Source of the DNA: Brevundimonas vesicularis | Lineage (GTDB): Bacteria > Pseudomonadota > Alphaproteobacteria > Caulobacterales > Caulobacteraceae | Length of the DNA stretch: 64,000 nt | Direction: 5' to 3' | NCBI RefSeq assembly: GCF_014204545.1 | Contig: NZ_JACHLJ010000002.1 | Coordinates: 1 to 64,000, forward strand | Shown: one piece after another, positions 1 through 7,596 of the stretch | Layout: each line of letters starts with the position of its first letter | How positions within the stretch are numbered: position 1 is the stretch's first letter | Notes under the pieces: generated by a model | The model's input: only the letters and a program-made list of their open reading frames with translations | What the model was told of the DNA's origin: nothing | Databases searched by the model: none | Translations under genes and position numbers: made by a program

Positions 1-85
1 TTGCTCTTCCGTGAACCTTGATCGCTTCATTCTGTCCGTCCTTCGTTGGGCGGACTCTAGCTATTCCTGGAGGAGTTTCAGGGGG

Positions 86-303
86 TCACGTCAACAGCAG
101 CAGCTATTCAAATCTCAAGCTTCAGCCCAGCGTTTCCTTACTGCCCCCGTAGCGATCTACAACACCGTCTACACCAGAGACATCTCGTCAGCCGACCAAC
201 TCTCCGCCGTTTCACGCAGAGGCGGATGCGGCCTGGGCGGTTGCTGCCTGAGATGGCGTCAGGTGGGGCAAGTTACGGCCAACGGCGCTTAACCTGACAG
301 CAC
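86..303 (+). mobile_element. IS6-family transposase remnant (3' end only)
   Basis: The reading frame contains RQQQQLFKSQASAQRFLT, followed by a degraded version of the C-terminal tail found in the fuller IS6-family copy at 38415-39228. The remnant ends in CTGACAGCAC at 294-303, the same terminal inverted repeat as that copy. The catalytic DDE part is absent, so this piece cannot move by itself. It abuts the end of the type II secretion operon, where a gspN gene might be expected. Confidence 0.75.
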
Positions 304-359
304 TTGGCGGACCTATTCTCCGCAGCTCTTTTAACGCAAGAGTTAAGCTTTCTTCGAAT

Positions 360-875
360 TTAGCGCGATTTCTCAAGATCGTTTCGCGTAGGAGACGGCG
401 CAATTCCGCCATCGACTTGTAAGGTTGCGTCCGAATTCTCGACCACTGCCAAGCGCGACACTTCGAGCCCATGCTCGTCCTTCAGCGCTGTAAGCCAAGG
501 AAAAATCTGCGCGCTGGTCGTGGAGTCCACTCTGAATCCCAGGCCGCCCGAGGGGTCCATTCCGGTCGTCACGATGAGCCCGGCAACTTCTGCGCTTTGT
601 CGGACCACAGGCTCGATGTCGGCCGAAGACCCGCGTGAGCCTTCCCGACCCGGATCGCGCGACAGTCGTCTCGCGCCAGCGTCAACCTTAAGCAGAATCA
701 TGCGCGCCTCGTCACGCCGCTCCGCCGCAGCTTCGCGCCAGGACCAGATTGGGCGCACGACAAGCAACCAAATCAAAACTGCAGCGATCAGAAGCACCAT
801 GACAGCCAGCATCTGCCGCTCACGGTCCGTACGAGACCACCACCAGCGCGTGGCTGGATCAAACACGGCGCTCAT
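360..875 (-). CDS. gspM: Type II secretion inner-membrane protein GspM
   Basis: The protein has 171 residues. A short cytoplasmic N-terminus (MSAVFDPATRWWWSRTDRER) precedes one membrane helix (about residues 23-43, MLAVMVLLIAAVLIWLLVV) and a periplasmic domain, which is the GspM layout. GspM binds GspL in the inner-membrane assembly platform. Its start overlaps the gspL stop by 4 bp, so translation is probably coupled. It is the last T2SS gene here, and only IS6 remnant follows. The assignment rests mainly on position and topology because GspM sequences are poorly conserved. Confidence 0.85.
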   Translation of the reverse strand: MSAVFDPATRWWWSRTDRERQMLAVMVLLIAAVLIWLLVVRPIWSWREAAAERRDEARMILLKVDAGARRLSRDPGREGSRGSSADIEPVVRQSAEVAGLIVTTGMDPSGGLGFRVDSTTSAQIFPWLTALKDEHGLEVSRLAVVENSDATLQVDGGIAPSPTRNDLEKSR

Positions 876-1966
876 ATCGCAGTTCCTATCTGGACTTCGC
901 TGACGACGCGGCCCGCATCATCGACCGTGCTTTGGTCGCTCATCACAAGGCCGGCGCTCGCAACTGCCCGCTTCAACGTATCGAGGTCTTCGTACGCAGG
1001 ATAGCTCACGGTGGCTCGCACACCCCCTTCGGGATCGGCGGTAAAACTGTCGAGTTCAGCGCCGTCGACAGCCTCTACAGCTGCAAAGAGAGCCGCCGCA
1101 ACGCCGGTTATTCCGCCTGGAGGCGATGACATGAGGCGACGCTCCAGAGCCGCCCTGGGGTCGGACGACGCCGCGAGATCAGGTTCCGTGCGCATCAGTG
1201 TCGCACGGGTCTGATCCTGCATTCGCTTCGCCATCAGGTCATCACGCGCCGCCATGGCCAAGGTCAGGATCAGCGGCGTCAACACCAGGACGCCTGCAAG
1301 CGCCGCAACCCGCCTCCAACCGCCACCCACCGAAGCGCTGCGGCGTTCAATCAGATTGACGATAGGCCGCACCGACGCCTGGATCGTCAGCCGTTCGACC
1401 TCTTCATGAACGTTCGGAACGACAAGCCGGCGCCCCTCGGTAAGGAGTTCGACCATATCGGGTTGAACCGTTGCGGCCAGGCCCTGACCACGCAGCGCCA
1501 CATTGGGCGGGAACGACACCGCCACGACCTCCTCATCCGATAGCGGCGCGGGAACGGCGAGCATGTCCGGCAACAGCACGTCGGCGGTGACACCGAGCGC
1601 ATCGCAATAGTCCAGCCAAACCCGGCGCAAGGCCGGGTCGAACACGACGGCCATCTGGGCCTCGCCCTGAACGGCTTCGCCTAGAGCGACCTCAAGGCTT
1701 TCTGGCGGCGACCCGAGTTGGTCCCGTAAAGCCCAAAGGACTGCTGCGCGTTTCTGGACGTCGCTCCCAGCCGGCACAACCGCCCAACGGACCAGGACAT
1801 CGGCGCCCGGCGCAATGACGACCGTTCGCATGGCCAAGGGCTTCTCGACCGGATCGACCGTCATCAGGCCGCGCTGCAAGACCGCGCCGTCCGGCGCAAC
1901 GATCATAAACGGAGCCGGTTCGGACGCCAGGGCCGGGATCAGGATTAGGCGCGTATTGGAACTCAT
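872..1966 (-). CDS. gspL: Type II secretion actin-like platform protein GspL
   Basis: The protein has 364 residues. The N-terminal two thirds form the cytoplasmic actin-like domain, which contacts the GspE ATPase in known systems. A membrane helix near residue 225 (VAALAGVLVLTPLILTLAMA) and a periplasmic ferredoxin-like domain follow. It lies between gspK and gspM with 4-bp overlaps. The product links the cytoplasmic motor to the pseudopilus platform. Domain order and place in the operon make the call firm, although sequence conservation in this family is low. Confidence 0.88.
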   Translation of the reverse strand: MSSNTRLILIPALASEPAPFMIVAPDGAVLQRGLMTVDPVEKPLAMRTVVIAPGADVLVRWAVVPAGSDVQKRAAVLWALRDQLGSPPESLEVALGEAVQGEAQMAVVFDPALRRVWLDYCDALGVTADVLLPDMLAVPAPLSDEEVVAVSFPPNVALRGQGLAATVQPDMVELLTEGRRLVVPNVHEEVERLTIQASVRPIVNLIERRSASVGGGWRRVAALAGVLVLTPLILTLAMAARDDLMAKRMQDQTRATLMRTEPDLAASSDPRAALERRLMSSPPGGITGVAAALFAAVEAVDGAELDSFTADPEGGVRATVSYPAYEDLDTLKRAVASAGLVMSDQSTVDDAGRVVSEVQIGTAI

Positions 1967-2964
1967 TCGTCGAGGGTCCAGCGTTGGATGACGGTTTTGG
2001 CCCCGCCCTCGGGGGGGGCGTATAGAAGGGCGGTGCGCACGGCGCGAGAGCCGCCGTAGTCGACATCGACCCGCAGATCGAAATAGCGTGTGAGAAGGCT
2101 CGTCTGTTCACGCGCTTGCGGAGAGGCCGCAGAGCCGAGAAGCGCAGGCTGGCTCCAGAAGGCGTCGACGCTTGGCCAGCCGCTCCGGGGCCGCGCCTCG
2201 ATCGCGGCGCGCGCTGCCGTAAGGCTGAGCTTGCCGTCCAACACCATCACCAGCAAGGGCGCCGCCTCCGGCTGCAGCGTGTTGACGTTGAGCACACTGG
2301 GCCGAGCAACCGGCAGAGCGCAGACGAAAGGTCGCAGACGGCGATAAGTTTCGGCGTCGAACCCGCGGATCGCGCGAAGTTCGCTGACCTCGGCCAGCAT
2401 CACGCCGCCCGTTCGATAAGGGACGGCCGAACCGGCGTATGCGCCGTCCTCTGCGCCCGCCGCTCGTGTCGCCGGATCGACGTCCAGCCAGTCCACCAGA
2501 CCGTCCGCAGCGGCGAGCGCCGACCCTTCCGTCAAACCCAGGCTTCGTCCGAGGGCGATGAACTGCGCGATCCCGGCAGGGCTCGCCGTGAGATCCTCCC
2601 CCTGACCCTCAACCACGCTGTTAAGATTGAAACAGTTCTGACCGTCGCGCACGACAGCACTCAGATTTCCACCATCGATCGGAAAGCTCAGGAGGCGACC
2701 GTTCCATTCAGGCTCCAACGGCGTCCTGGTCGGCCCTGCCGCGATGAGTTGCTCAATCTGACGCAATGCGAGCAACTCGGCGCCGTCCGCATACAGCTGG
2801 GCTTGGGCTTGGCCCTCGGCGTTTGAGGCGCGCCTGACCGAAAAACGCACGTCATCTAGGACGGCGACAGCCACGACCGACATCACCGCCACCAGCAGCA
2901 GCACGGTGAGCAAGGCCATGCCTTCGCGACGTCCTGGCGCCTTGGTTACACCTCGTGAGCTCAT
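1963..2964 (-). CDS. gspK: Type II secretion minor pseudopilin GspK
   Basis: The protein has 333 residues. A basic leader ends in REG, followed by MALLTVLLLVAVMSVVAVAV, which matches a prepilin-peptidase cleavage site after Gly and the hydrophobic pseudopilin helix. The large globular insert containing NCFNLNSVV is typical of GspK. GspK caps the pseudopilus tip with GspI and GspJ. The usual +5 Glu is absent, as is normal for GspK. The gene overlaps gspJ upstream and gspL downstream by 4 bp each. No prepilin peptidase (gspO) gene occurs in this window. Confidence 0.92.
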   Translation of the reverse strand: MSSRGVTKAPGRREGMALLTVLLLVAVMSVVAVAVLDDVRFSVRRASNAEGQAQAQLYADGAELLALRQIEQLIAAGPTRTPLEPEWNGRLLSFPIDGGNLSAVVRDGQNCFNLNSVVEGQGEDLTASPAGIAQFIALGRSLGLTEGSALAAADGLVDWLDVDPATRAAGAEDGAYAGSAVPYRTGGVMLAEVSELRAIRGFDAETYRRLRPFVCALPVARPSVLNVNTLQPEAAPLLVMVLDGKLSLTAARAAIEARPRSGWPSVDAFWSQPALLGSAASPQAREQTSLLTRYFDLRVDVDYGGSRAVRTALLYAPPEGGAKTVIQRWTLDE

Positions 2965-3557
2965 CGACCGCCCACCAGAAACAGCTGCTCGACCTCGCCC
3001 AGACCCTTCAGCGTCATCACCAGACGCACCGCGTCCGGCATCGGCTTGTCTGCACTGGAGATAAAGGCCGGCGCCTCGACCCCGTCCCTGATGAAGCTGA
3101 TCTTGAGAGCCGATACGCCGCGATACAGCACCTGAGCCGATCCGGCGCGCGAGCCGTCTAGGCGCGGCGCAACCCTGCGCTCCAAGCGGTCGTCGACAAG
3201 GCTGTATTCGACCCGTTGAAGCGAGGCGCGCGGCTGTTCGCCAGGATTGGACCAGCCCGCTCTCACCAGGATCAGGACCGGGGCCCCCGGCCCCGTTGCA
3301 CCGACGATGGGCTGTTGTTGCGGTCGCCCCGTCGTGCCCCGCGTGCGACGGGCGGCGGCCTGGCCGATATCCGATCTCAGAAGCGCCCGCATACGCTGCA
3401 GGTCGCCTGTACGGTCCGTTTCAGTTTTGATAGCGAAACGGTTGTCGATGGTCTGTGTCAGCACCGTCGCCCCTGCTGCGGCGATCAACGCGAAAATCAG
3501 CAGCGAGATCATGACTTCGACCAGACTGAAACCGGCCCGTTCTGAAGTCCGCCTCAT
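2961..3557 (-). CDS. gspJ: Type II secretion minor pseudopilin GspJ
   Basis: The protein has 198 residues. The prepilin signature is GFSLVEVMISLLIFALIAAAG near residue 9, with Glu at +5 after the cleavage site. The later part matches GspJ size and order in the operon. GspJ joins GspI and GspK at the pseudopilus tip, acting in the periplasm after processing by a prepilin peptidase encoded elsewhere. It overlaps gspI and gspK by 4 bp each, implying one transcript and coupled translation. Confidence 0.92.
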   Translation of the reverse strand: MRRTSERAGFSLVEVMISLLIFALIAAAGATVLTQTIDNRFAIKTETDRTGDLQRMRALLRSDIGQAAARRTRGTTGRPQQQPIVGATGPGAPVLILVRAGWSNPGEQPRASLQRVEYSLVDDRLERRVAPRLDGSRAGSAQVLYRGVSALKISFIRDGVEAPAFISSADKPMPDAVRLVMTLKGLGEVEQLFLVGGR

Positions 3558-3925
3558 GAGGCCCGCGCGCGCAAGGCCGTGCGGTCCGCTGCCTGGCCTT
3601 CATCACTTGCAACGCGTACCTCGACCCGCTGCAGATCTGCGACATCGGTCGGCGTCACGGTCCGTGTCCAAGTCCAGTCGCGGCCGGCCAGATGGGTGCG
3701 TCCGTTAGATACGCCATCGCTGAGCGAAGGCGCGATCAACGCCTCAATAACCAAGTTGTCCGCCACAACGCCGCCGAGAGTTCGGCTTTCGACCCTCGCC
3801 GCCGAGCGCGTGTTCTCCCCCGCCAGGTTCAACAGAGCCATGGCGGACAGCCCGAAGACCGCCAGTGCGACCAGCATCTCGACCAGGGTGAAACCACCAC
3901 GCAGGGCATGTCGATCAGTCATCAA
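3554..3925 (-). CDS. gspI: Type II secretion minor pseudopilin GspI
   Basis: The protein has 123 residues. The type IV prepilin motif GGFTLVEMLVALAVFGLSAM begins near residue 10, and the total length is normal for GspI. GspI nucleates the GspI-J-K tip complex of the pseudopilus. The start overlaps the end of gspH by 11 bp and the stop overlaps gspJ by 4 bp. Nothing appears missing. Confidence 0.92.
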   Translation of the reverse strand: MMTDRHALRGGFTLVEMLVALAVFGLSAMALLNLAGENTRSAARVESRTLGGVVADNLVIEALIAPSLSDGVSNGRTHLAGRDWTWTRTVTPTDVADLQRVEVRVASDEGQAADRTALRARAS

Positions 3926-4388
3926 TACTGACCTCGCCGGCGCCGTCCACGATCACGACGCGCTGTCGGCCCTCGCGTCTGAGCGTCAGTCGATAGGGCT
4001 CCGCCACGCCTGTCGGATCGAAGACGATCCTCAATGTATTCTGGCCCGGCTCAGCGATGGTGCCCGTTTCCCAAGATACCGATTTGAACGGACCCTCTTG
4101 GAGCCGCGTCCATTCCCGACCATCGAAGGATTGGAATCCATAGCCTGACGTCGTCGTCTCTACGGCGATCGGTCGGTTAGTGAGCACGGCCTCGTCGCGC
4201 GCGCTCATCAGCCGCGCGGCATAGCGCTCGGCTTCTGCGCTGACGGCGGGCCTTGGATCGGGCGCCACCATCACGACGGCGGCGCCGGCCATCGCGATGA
4301 TGGCGACCGTCATCATCAGCTCGACCAGGGTGAAGCCACCGCGCGACCTGCGACCTGGTCTAGCTCTGCCAGTTGCCAAGGTCCGCAT
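3915..4388 (-). CDS. gspH: Type II secretion minor pseudopilin GspH
   Basis: The signature is GGFTLVELMMTVAIIAMAGA. I chose the ATG at 4388 (MRTLATGRAR), which gives a short basic leader before the cleavage site and has a purine-rich stretch (GAGGGTGAGG) just upstream. A longer frame from 4514 would run far into gspG and add an improbable arginine-rich extension. The resulting 157 residues match the GspH family. The start overlaps the end of gspG by about 29 bp, more than the 4-bp overlaps elsewhere in the operon. GspH connects the tip complex to the GspG shaft. Confidence 0.88.
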   Translation of the reverse strand: MRTLATGRARPGRRSRGGFTLVELMMTVAIIAMAGAAVVMVAPDPRPAVSAEAERYAARLMSARDEAVLTNRPIAVETTTSGYGFQSFDGREWTRLQEGPFKSVSWETGTIAEPGQNTLRIVFDPTGVAEPYRLTLRREGRQRVVIVDGAGEVSIDD

Positions 4389-4812
4389 CCTCACCCTCGC
4401 CGCCCTCCTTGCCGTCCGCGCCCCAGGAGAAGACGTCAAATTGACCGCCATGCGTGCTGGGGCGGCGATACTGATAGTCGCGGCCCCAGGGATCCTTCGG
4501 CAGGCGGCGTACATAGCCGCCTTGTCGGTAGCGGTCGGGCTGCGACAAGCCTTGGGGCGCTGTCACGAGGGCCTGCAGGCCCTGGGCGTTATCCGGGAAG
4601 GTGAGGTTGTCGAGCCGATAGGTTTCGATCGCCTGTTCCAGCGTCGAGATATCGGCTTTGGCCTTTCCAACCATGGCCTTGCCTTGGGCCGGCAGGACAT
4701 TGATGGCGACAACTGTCGCCAAAAGACCGATGATCACGATCACCACCATCAGCTCCACTAGGGTGAAACCGGCGCGTCGGCGGCGTTGCGCCTGTTTTTG
4801 GTCCTGGGTCAT
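4360..4812 (-). CDS. gspG: Type II secretion major pseudopilin GspG
   Basis: The protein has about 150 residues. A basic leader (QKQAQRRRRAGFTLVELMVV) is followed by the long hydrophobic helix and a C-terminal domain with GGYVRRLPKDPWGRDYQY and FSWGADGKEGGEGEDADLGNW. That last acidic stretch is the calcium-binding signature of GspG. GspG polymerises into the pseudopilus shaft. The start could be the ATG at 4812 or one three codons upstream at 4821; both lie just downstream of gspF. Confidence 0.95.
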   Translation of the reverse strand: MTQDQKQAQRRRRAGFTLVELMVVIVIIGLLATVVAINVLPAQGKAMVGKAKADISTLEQAIETYRLDNLTFPDNAQGLQALVTAPQGLSQPDRYRQGGYVRRLPKDPWGRDYQYRRPSTHGGQFDVFSWGADGKEGGEGEDADLGNWQS

Positions 4813-4825
4813 ATCAAGCAACTCC

Positions 4826-6043
4826 TCACCCCATCGCCAGGGTATTGATCTGAAGAATGGGCAGCAGGATCGACAACACGATCAAACAGACGATCCCGCC
4901 CATGACGACGATGATCGCCGGCTCCAGCAGGCTCAGCATCACGGCCGTGAACGTCGCGAATTCGCGCTCGAGATAGTCGGCGGCGCGGTCCAGCATCGGC
5001 TCCAGACGCCCGCTGCTCTCGCCGGAGGCTGTCATGTAAACAAGAATGGGCGGAAAAACGTCGGCTCGGCGCATAGCGCTAGACAGACCGCCGCCCTCAC
5101 GCACCGTATCCGCCATCGTTTCGGTCGCCCGCCTCAGCGCCCGGTTGGAAACGGTGCGGGCGGTAATGGTCAGACCCTCCAAAACCGGAAGCCCAGCGGC
5201 GATCATCGTCGACAGTGTCCGCGCCATCTTTGCGCCATGCAGATCGCGGGTCAGTCGCCCCACCAGGGGCAAGCGTAGTTGAAGGCTGTCGATCGTCAGT
5301 CGGAAGGACGGGTTCCGCCATAGCGCCGCAACACCGAGCGCCCCGATGGCGATCACGAGCGCCAAGAGCCAGCTCCAGTTCTGCATCAGTTCCGATACCC
5401 CGATAACCAGGCGCGTCAGCAGCGGCAGGGTCTGACCCATGCTGTCGAACTGATCGACGACCTTCGGAACGACGAAGGTCATCAGGGCCCCGATGACGCC
5501 CAGCGCGACGACGGCCAATACGAGAGGATAGACCAGGGCCGTAATCACCTTCCCCCGAACCTGTTCATCCATTTCGAGCCTGTCGGCTAGACGCTCAAGG
5601 ATCGACTGAAGCGCGCCGGACGTCTCGCCCGCCGAAACCATCGCGCGATAGAGCGGCGGAAAGGCCCTGGGTTCTAGGGCCATCGCATCCGACAGACGCC
5701 GCCCGCTCATCACTCCGCCGTGCACGGTCTCCAGGATCATTCGCACCATGGGCCGATCCGCCTGAAGCGCGATCGTGCGCAAGGCTTCTTCGATGGGCGC
5801 GACCGAAACCAGGGTCGCCAGTTGCCGTGTCGTCAGCGCGAGGGCTTTGGAACTTAATCGCCCGGGCTTGCCGGAAGGCGCGCGTTCGACGCGGGACGAT
5901 GCGCTGGTCGAAGGCGTGATGTTCAGGGGAACAAGTCGCTTTCGATCCAAGGCCTTTCGGACAGCGGCATCGTCCGTCGCCGCCACAGCGCCCGTGACGG
6001 TTCGGCCCGCCGTGTCGACAGCCACGTAGTCGAATAAGGCCAT
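4826..6043 (-). CDS. gspF: Type II secretion inner-membrane platform protein GspF
   Basis: The protein has 405 residues. It begins MALFDYVAVDTAGRTVTGAV and contains two repeated T2SSF domains (about residues 70-190 and 270-395) with three membrane helices, including VITALVYPLVLAVVALGVIG and AIIVVMGGIVCLIVLSILLP. GspF is the polytopic platform on which GspE drives pseudopilin extraction. Its start overlaps the gspE stop by a single base. Length and domain layout are normal. Confidence 0.95.
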   Translation of the reverse strand: MALFDYVAVDTAGRTVTGAVAATDDAAVRKALDRKRLVPLNITPSTSASSRVERAPSGKPGRLSSKALALTTRQLATLVSVAPIEEALRTIALQADRPMVRMILETVHGGVMSGRRLSDAMALEPRAFPPLYRAMVSAGETSGALQSILERLADRLEMDEQVRGKVITALVYPLVLAVVALGVIGALMTFVVPKVVDQFDSMGQTLPLLTRLVIGVSELMQNWSWLLALVIAIGALGVAALWRNPSFRLTIDSLQLRLPLVGRLTRDLHGAKMARTLSTMIAAGLPVLEGLTITARTVSNRALRRATETMADTVREGGGLSSAMRRADVFPPILVYMTASGESSGRLEPMLDRAADYLEREFATFTAVMLSLLEPAIIVVMGGIVCLIVLSILLPILQINTLAMG

Positions 6044-7596
6044 CAGGCCGCGACTCCTTGTGGCGACGCTGGAATCTCAAGGTGTGCGGCGTCCTGCGGG
6101 GTTTCCTGCCGGGCGACACGGACGGCTTCCTCGACAGAAGTGACGCCGGCGACGACAAGTTCACGGGCGCTCTGGCTCAAGGTGCGCCCTCCCCCGTCCG
6201 TCGCCGCGAACGCGACCGCGGCGATCGCCTCTTCTCCAGCCTCGGAGGCGATCAAACGCCGGACGCGATCGTCCACGCGGATCAGCTCGTAGAGACCTGT
6301 GCGTCCGACATAGCCCGTTTGGTTGCAACGCGCGCAGCCATGCGGTCGCCACACCGTCTGGCCGACGGCGACTCCCGCTAGTTTGGCGGTTGCGACATCT
6401 GCTGGTTCCGGACGTCGACACTCGTCGCACAGTCGTCGCACCAGCCGTTGGGCGACGATCAGCCGAAGAGTCGAGGCCAATAGGAAGGGTTCCACGCCCA
6501 TGTCGCGCAGGCGCGTGATGGCGCCCGCCGCGTCGTTCGTATGGACGGTTGTCAGGACAAGGTGTCCCGTCAACGCCGCCTGAACGGCGATGCTGGCCGT
6601 CTCGGCGTCCCGAATTTCACCCACCATGACCACGTCCGGATCTTGGCGCAGGATGGCGCGAAGTCCGGCGGCGAAAGTCATCCCCACCTTGGTGTTGACT
6701 TGGGTTTGGCCCACGCCGTCGATCGCATATTCGACCGGATCCTCCACGGTCAGAATGTTGCGGGTCGCATCATTGAGCAGGGAAAGACCCGCATAGAGGC
6801 TGGTCGTTTTGCCCGATCCCGTGGGTCCGGTCACCAATATGATGCCATTGGGCTCAGTCAGCGCCGCCCGAAAAGCCTCAAGCACTGGCGGATCCATGCC
6901 GAGTCGATTCAGATCCAGATCGGCCTGCGCCTTATCGAGAATGCGCAGCACGACACGTTCTCCGCCCCTTGAAGGCAGTGTCGAGACACGAACGTCCAAG
7001 GTCTTGCCCCCTAGGGCGAGCGGAATCCTTCCATCCTGCGGCACGCGTTTTTCGGCGATGTCCAAACGCGCCATGACCTTGATGCGCGATACCAGAAGCG
7101 GCGTGATCCGCGGGTTTAGACTGAGAGCCCCGCGCAGCACGCCGTCCACCCTCATCCGGATCGTCAGCGCGTTTTCAAACGGCTCCAGATGGATGTCGGA
7201 GGCTCCCGCCCGGACCGCCTCGGCGATCACGCCGTTGATCAGCCGGATCACGGGGGCGTCGTCGGCGGTGTCCAGAAGATCGGCGGCGGCCGGCATGTCG
7301 TCGATCAGACTATCCAGACCGCCGGGCATGCCGCCGCCCGGCAGACCCAGATCATCGCCGTCGCCGGTCACTAATGGGTCGCCCGCATAGATCTGCGACA
7401 GATAACGATCGAACGTCGCCTGATCCATGTGTTCAATCTTGAGCGGACGCCCGAGCACACGGCGAGCCTCGATGAGACACGCCGGGTCGGCCCCTTCCCT
7501 CAAGCCCACCGAGGCGACTTCGCCGGCCTCGAGCAGGACCACGCCGCTGCGCTTGGCGAAACCATAAGGCAGCGTCGGATTGATCCGCGTAATCAT
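6043..7596 (-). CDS. gspE: Type II secretion ATPase GspE
   Basis: The protein has 517 residues. It carries an N-terminal GspE-II domain, the Walker A motif GPTGSGKTTS, a Walker B region DPDVVMVGEIRDAETA, and a zinc-binding CxxC pair (CDEC and CARC) near the C-terminus. This is the cytoplasmic hexameric motor for pseudopilus assembly, bound to GspL and GspF. It overlaps gspD by 4 bp. All catalytic motifs are intact, so the system could be energised. Confidence 0.96.
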   Translation of the reverse strand: MITRINPTLPYGFAKRSGVVLLEAGEVASVGLREGADPACLIEARRVLGRPLKIEHMDQATFDRYLSQIYAGDPLVTGDGDDLGLPGGGMPGGLDSLIDDMPAAADLLDTADDAPVIRLINGVIAEAVRAGASDIHLEPFENALTIRMRVDGVLRGALSLNPRITPLLVSRIKVMARLDIAEKRVPQDGRIPLALGGKTLDVRVSTLPSRGGERVVLRILDKAQADLDLNRLGMDPPVLEAFRAALTEPNGIILVTGPTGSGKTTSLYAGLSLLNDATRNILTVEDPVEYAIDGVGQTQVNTKVGMTFAAGLRAILRQDPDVVMVGEIRDAETASIAVQAALTGHLVLTTVHTNDAAGAITRLRDMGVEPFLLASTLRLIVAQRLVRRLCDECRRPEPADVATAKLAGVAVGQTVWRPHGCARCNQTGYVGRTGLYELIRVDDRVRRLIASEAGEEAIAAVAFAATDGGGRTLSQSARELVVAGVTSVEEAVRVARQETPQDAAHLEIPASPQGVAA

